DNA from: Laspinema palackyanum D2a
Lineage (GTDB): Bacteria; Cyanobacteriota; Cyanobacteriia; Cyanobacteriales; Laspinemataceae
DNA length: 64,000 bases
Assembly (NCBI GenBank): GCA_025370845.1
Contig: JAMXFF010000021.1
Location: 62,001 to 126,000 of the forward strand
Direction of reading: 5' to 3'
Shown here: in pieces, positions 63,576-64,000 of the stretch
How positions within the stretch are numbered: position 1 is the first letter of the stretch
Layout of the letters: each line of letters starts with the position of its first letter
Translations under genes and position numbers: made by a program
Notes under the pieces: generated by a model
Databases searched by the model: none
What the model was told of the DNA's origin: nothing
Seen by the model: only the letters and a program-made list of their open reading frames with translations

Positions 63576-63923
63576 TTAAAACTCTACAGTATCAAGAAAA
63601 TCCGGTTTTGTCTTGGGAGGGACGACGGCGATTAACGGCAGGCGGTTTAATGTCCCCCCTCCCGGATTCACCGAACCCGGTGCACCCGGGACCGAACTTA
63701 GTCCATTCAATACACAAAAGGCGATCGCCACCGGCAACAAGGCGATCGCTTTTTGACGCGGGGTAGAAGTGCGATCGGTTTTGTCTCCAGTCCAGTGCCA
63801 CAATAAGCAGATAACGCTCAAAGCACAACCAAAATAACTATCAATATACAGTCCAATTAAATTCGGGATAAGGCATTCCATCAGTTGCCAGAATTTGGGG
63901 TCTTGGGGGATTTTGTTGCTCAT
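63576..63923 (-). CDS. Small hypothetical membrane protein
   Basis: 115 aa with two hydrophobic segments (LMECLIPNLIGLYIDSYFGCALSVICLLWHW and AIALLPVAIAFCVLNGLSSVPGAPG), separated by a basic loop (GDKTDRTSTPRQK) and followed by a proline-rich C terminus (LIAVVPPKTKPDFLDTVEF). ATG 63923 is the likely start. It ends 22 bases before the binding-protein gene on the same strand, so may share its transcript. Family not recognised. Confidence 0.68.
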   Translation of the reverse strand: MSNKIPQDPKFWQLMECLIPNLIGLYIDSYFGCALSVICLLWHWTGDKTDRTSTPRQKAIALLPVAIAFCVLNGLSSVPGAPGSVNPGGGTLNRLPLIAVVPPKTKPDFLDTVEF

Positions 63924-64000
63924 GGGTTGAACTCCGAACGGCTATATCCCCATTAAATGGATTGGCAAAATAGAAGTCTAGGGGGAACAAATAAAATCAA
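63924..64000. other. Window end, upstream of the small membrane gene
   Basis: 77 bases without a gene; should hold the start of the promoter region for the ABC operon. Confidence 0.4.

Overview
The window reads as chromosomal DNA from a filamentous, oxygenic cyanobacterium, most likely of the Oscillatoriales type. Evidence for this: the HIP1 octamer GCGATCGC is scattered through genes and spacers; there is a photosystem II assembly factor (Psb28), a Ycf35-type protein, GuaB3, a BioU-type biotin enzyme, pentapeptide-repeat proteins, a cyanobacterial pilB-pilT-pilC cluster, DUF1822, and CHAT and Uma2 proteins. The species assignment is inference. I saw no rRNA, tRNA, CRISPR array, intact transposase or prophage.

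Layout. 1-4.1 kb: the 3' part of mtnA, a monovalent cation:proton antiporter with a universal-stress tail, and a long spacer. 4.1-15.3 kb: a secreted 1509-aa haemagglutinin-CHAT protein with a 30-unit octapeptide repeat, an RTX-type surface protein, a DICT/degenerate HD-GYP protein, a repeat-rich spacer, a pentapeptide protein and a DUF2993 lipid-binding protein. 15.4-21.6 kb (minus): a flippase-like membrane protein followed by three tandem paralogous membrane proteins that look like GT-C glycosyltransferases. 21.7-25.7 kb: small accessory genes (orphan antitoxin, Uma2, an overlapping pair ending in a retropepsin-like protease, a pentapeptide protein), then bioU. 26.2-27.4 kb: the DUF2997-ycf35-ferredoxin operon. 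27.7-33.7 kb: small genes, then pilB-pilT-pilC. 33.7-35.9 kb: a long spacer with a small membrane protein and an NfeD-like protein. 36-39.3 kb: an atypical sigma-70 factor coupled to a DUF1822 protein. 39.9-49.3 kb: a P-type cation ATPase, recJ, a YdcF-like pair and a CtpB-type protease. 49.4-52.1 kb: a second RTX protein with a beta-helix. 52.8-57 kb (minus): guaB3, trxA, a LOG protein, psb28 and moaB. 57.2-59.5 kb: VOC, Uma2 and a PIN toxin with a most unusual antitoxin. 59.6-63.9 kb: an oligopeptide/nickel-type ABC importer without its ATPases.

The most unusual items are: (i) a toxin-antitoxin antitoxin that carries an in-frame block of TPRs plus the linker usually seen before CHAT domains, spliced into its middle while its toxin-binding end stays intact; (ii) the sigma factor-DUF1822 pair, a partner set I associate with CHAT proteins, with a TPS-CHAT protein elsewhere in the window; (iii) the flippase plus triplicated GT-C cluster; (iv) a family of AACGACT-GA-AGTCGTT palindromic repeats, in one place a 32-bp tandem array, lying mostly at the 3' ends of genes and in two cases supplying the stop codon and C-terminal residues (recJ, nfeD-like); (v) two composite elements bounded by oppositely oriented G-rich tracts and sharing a hairpin with a compensatory base-pair change.
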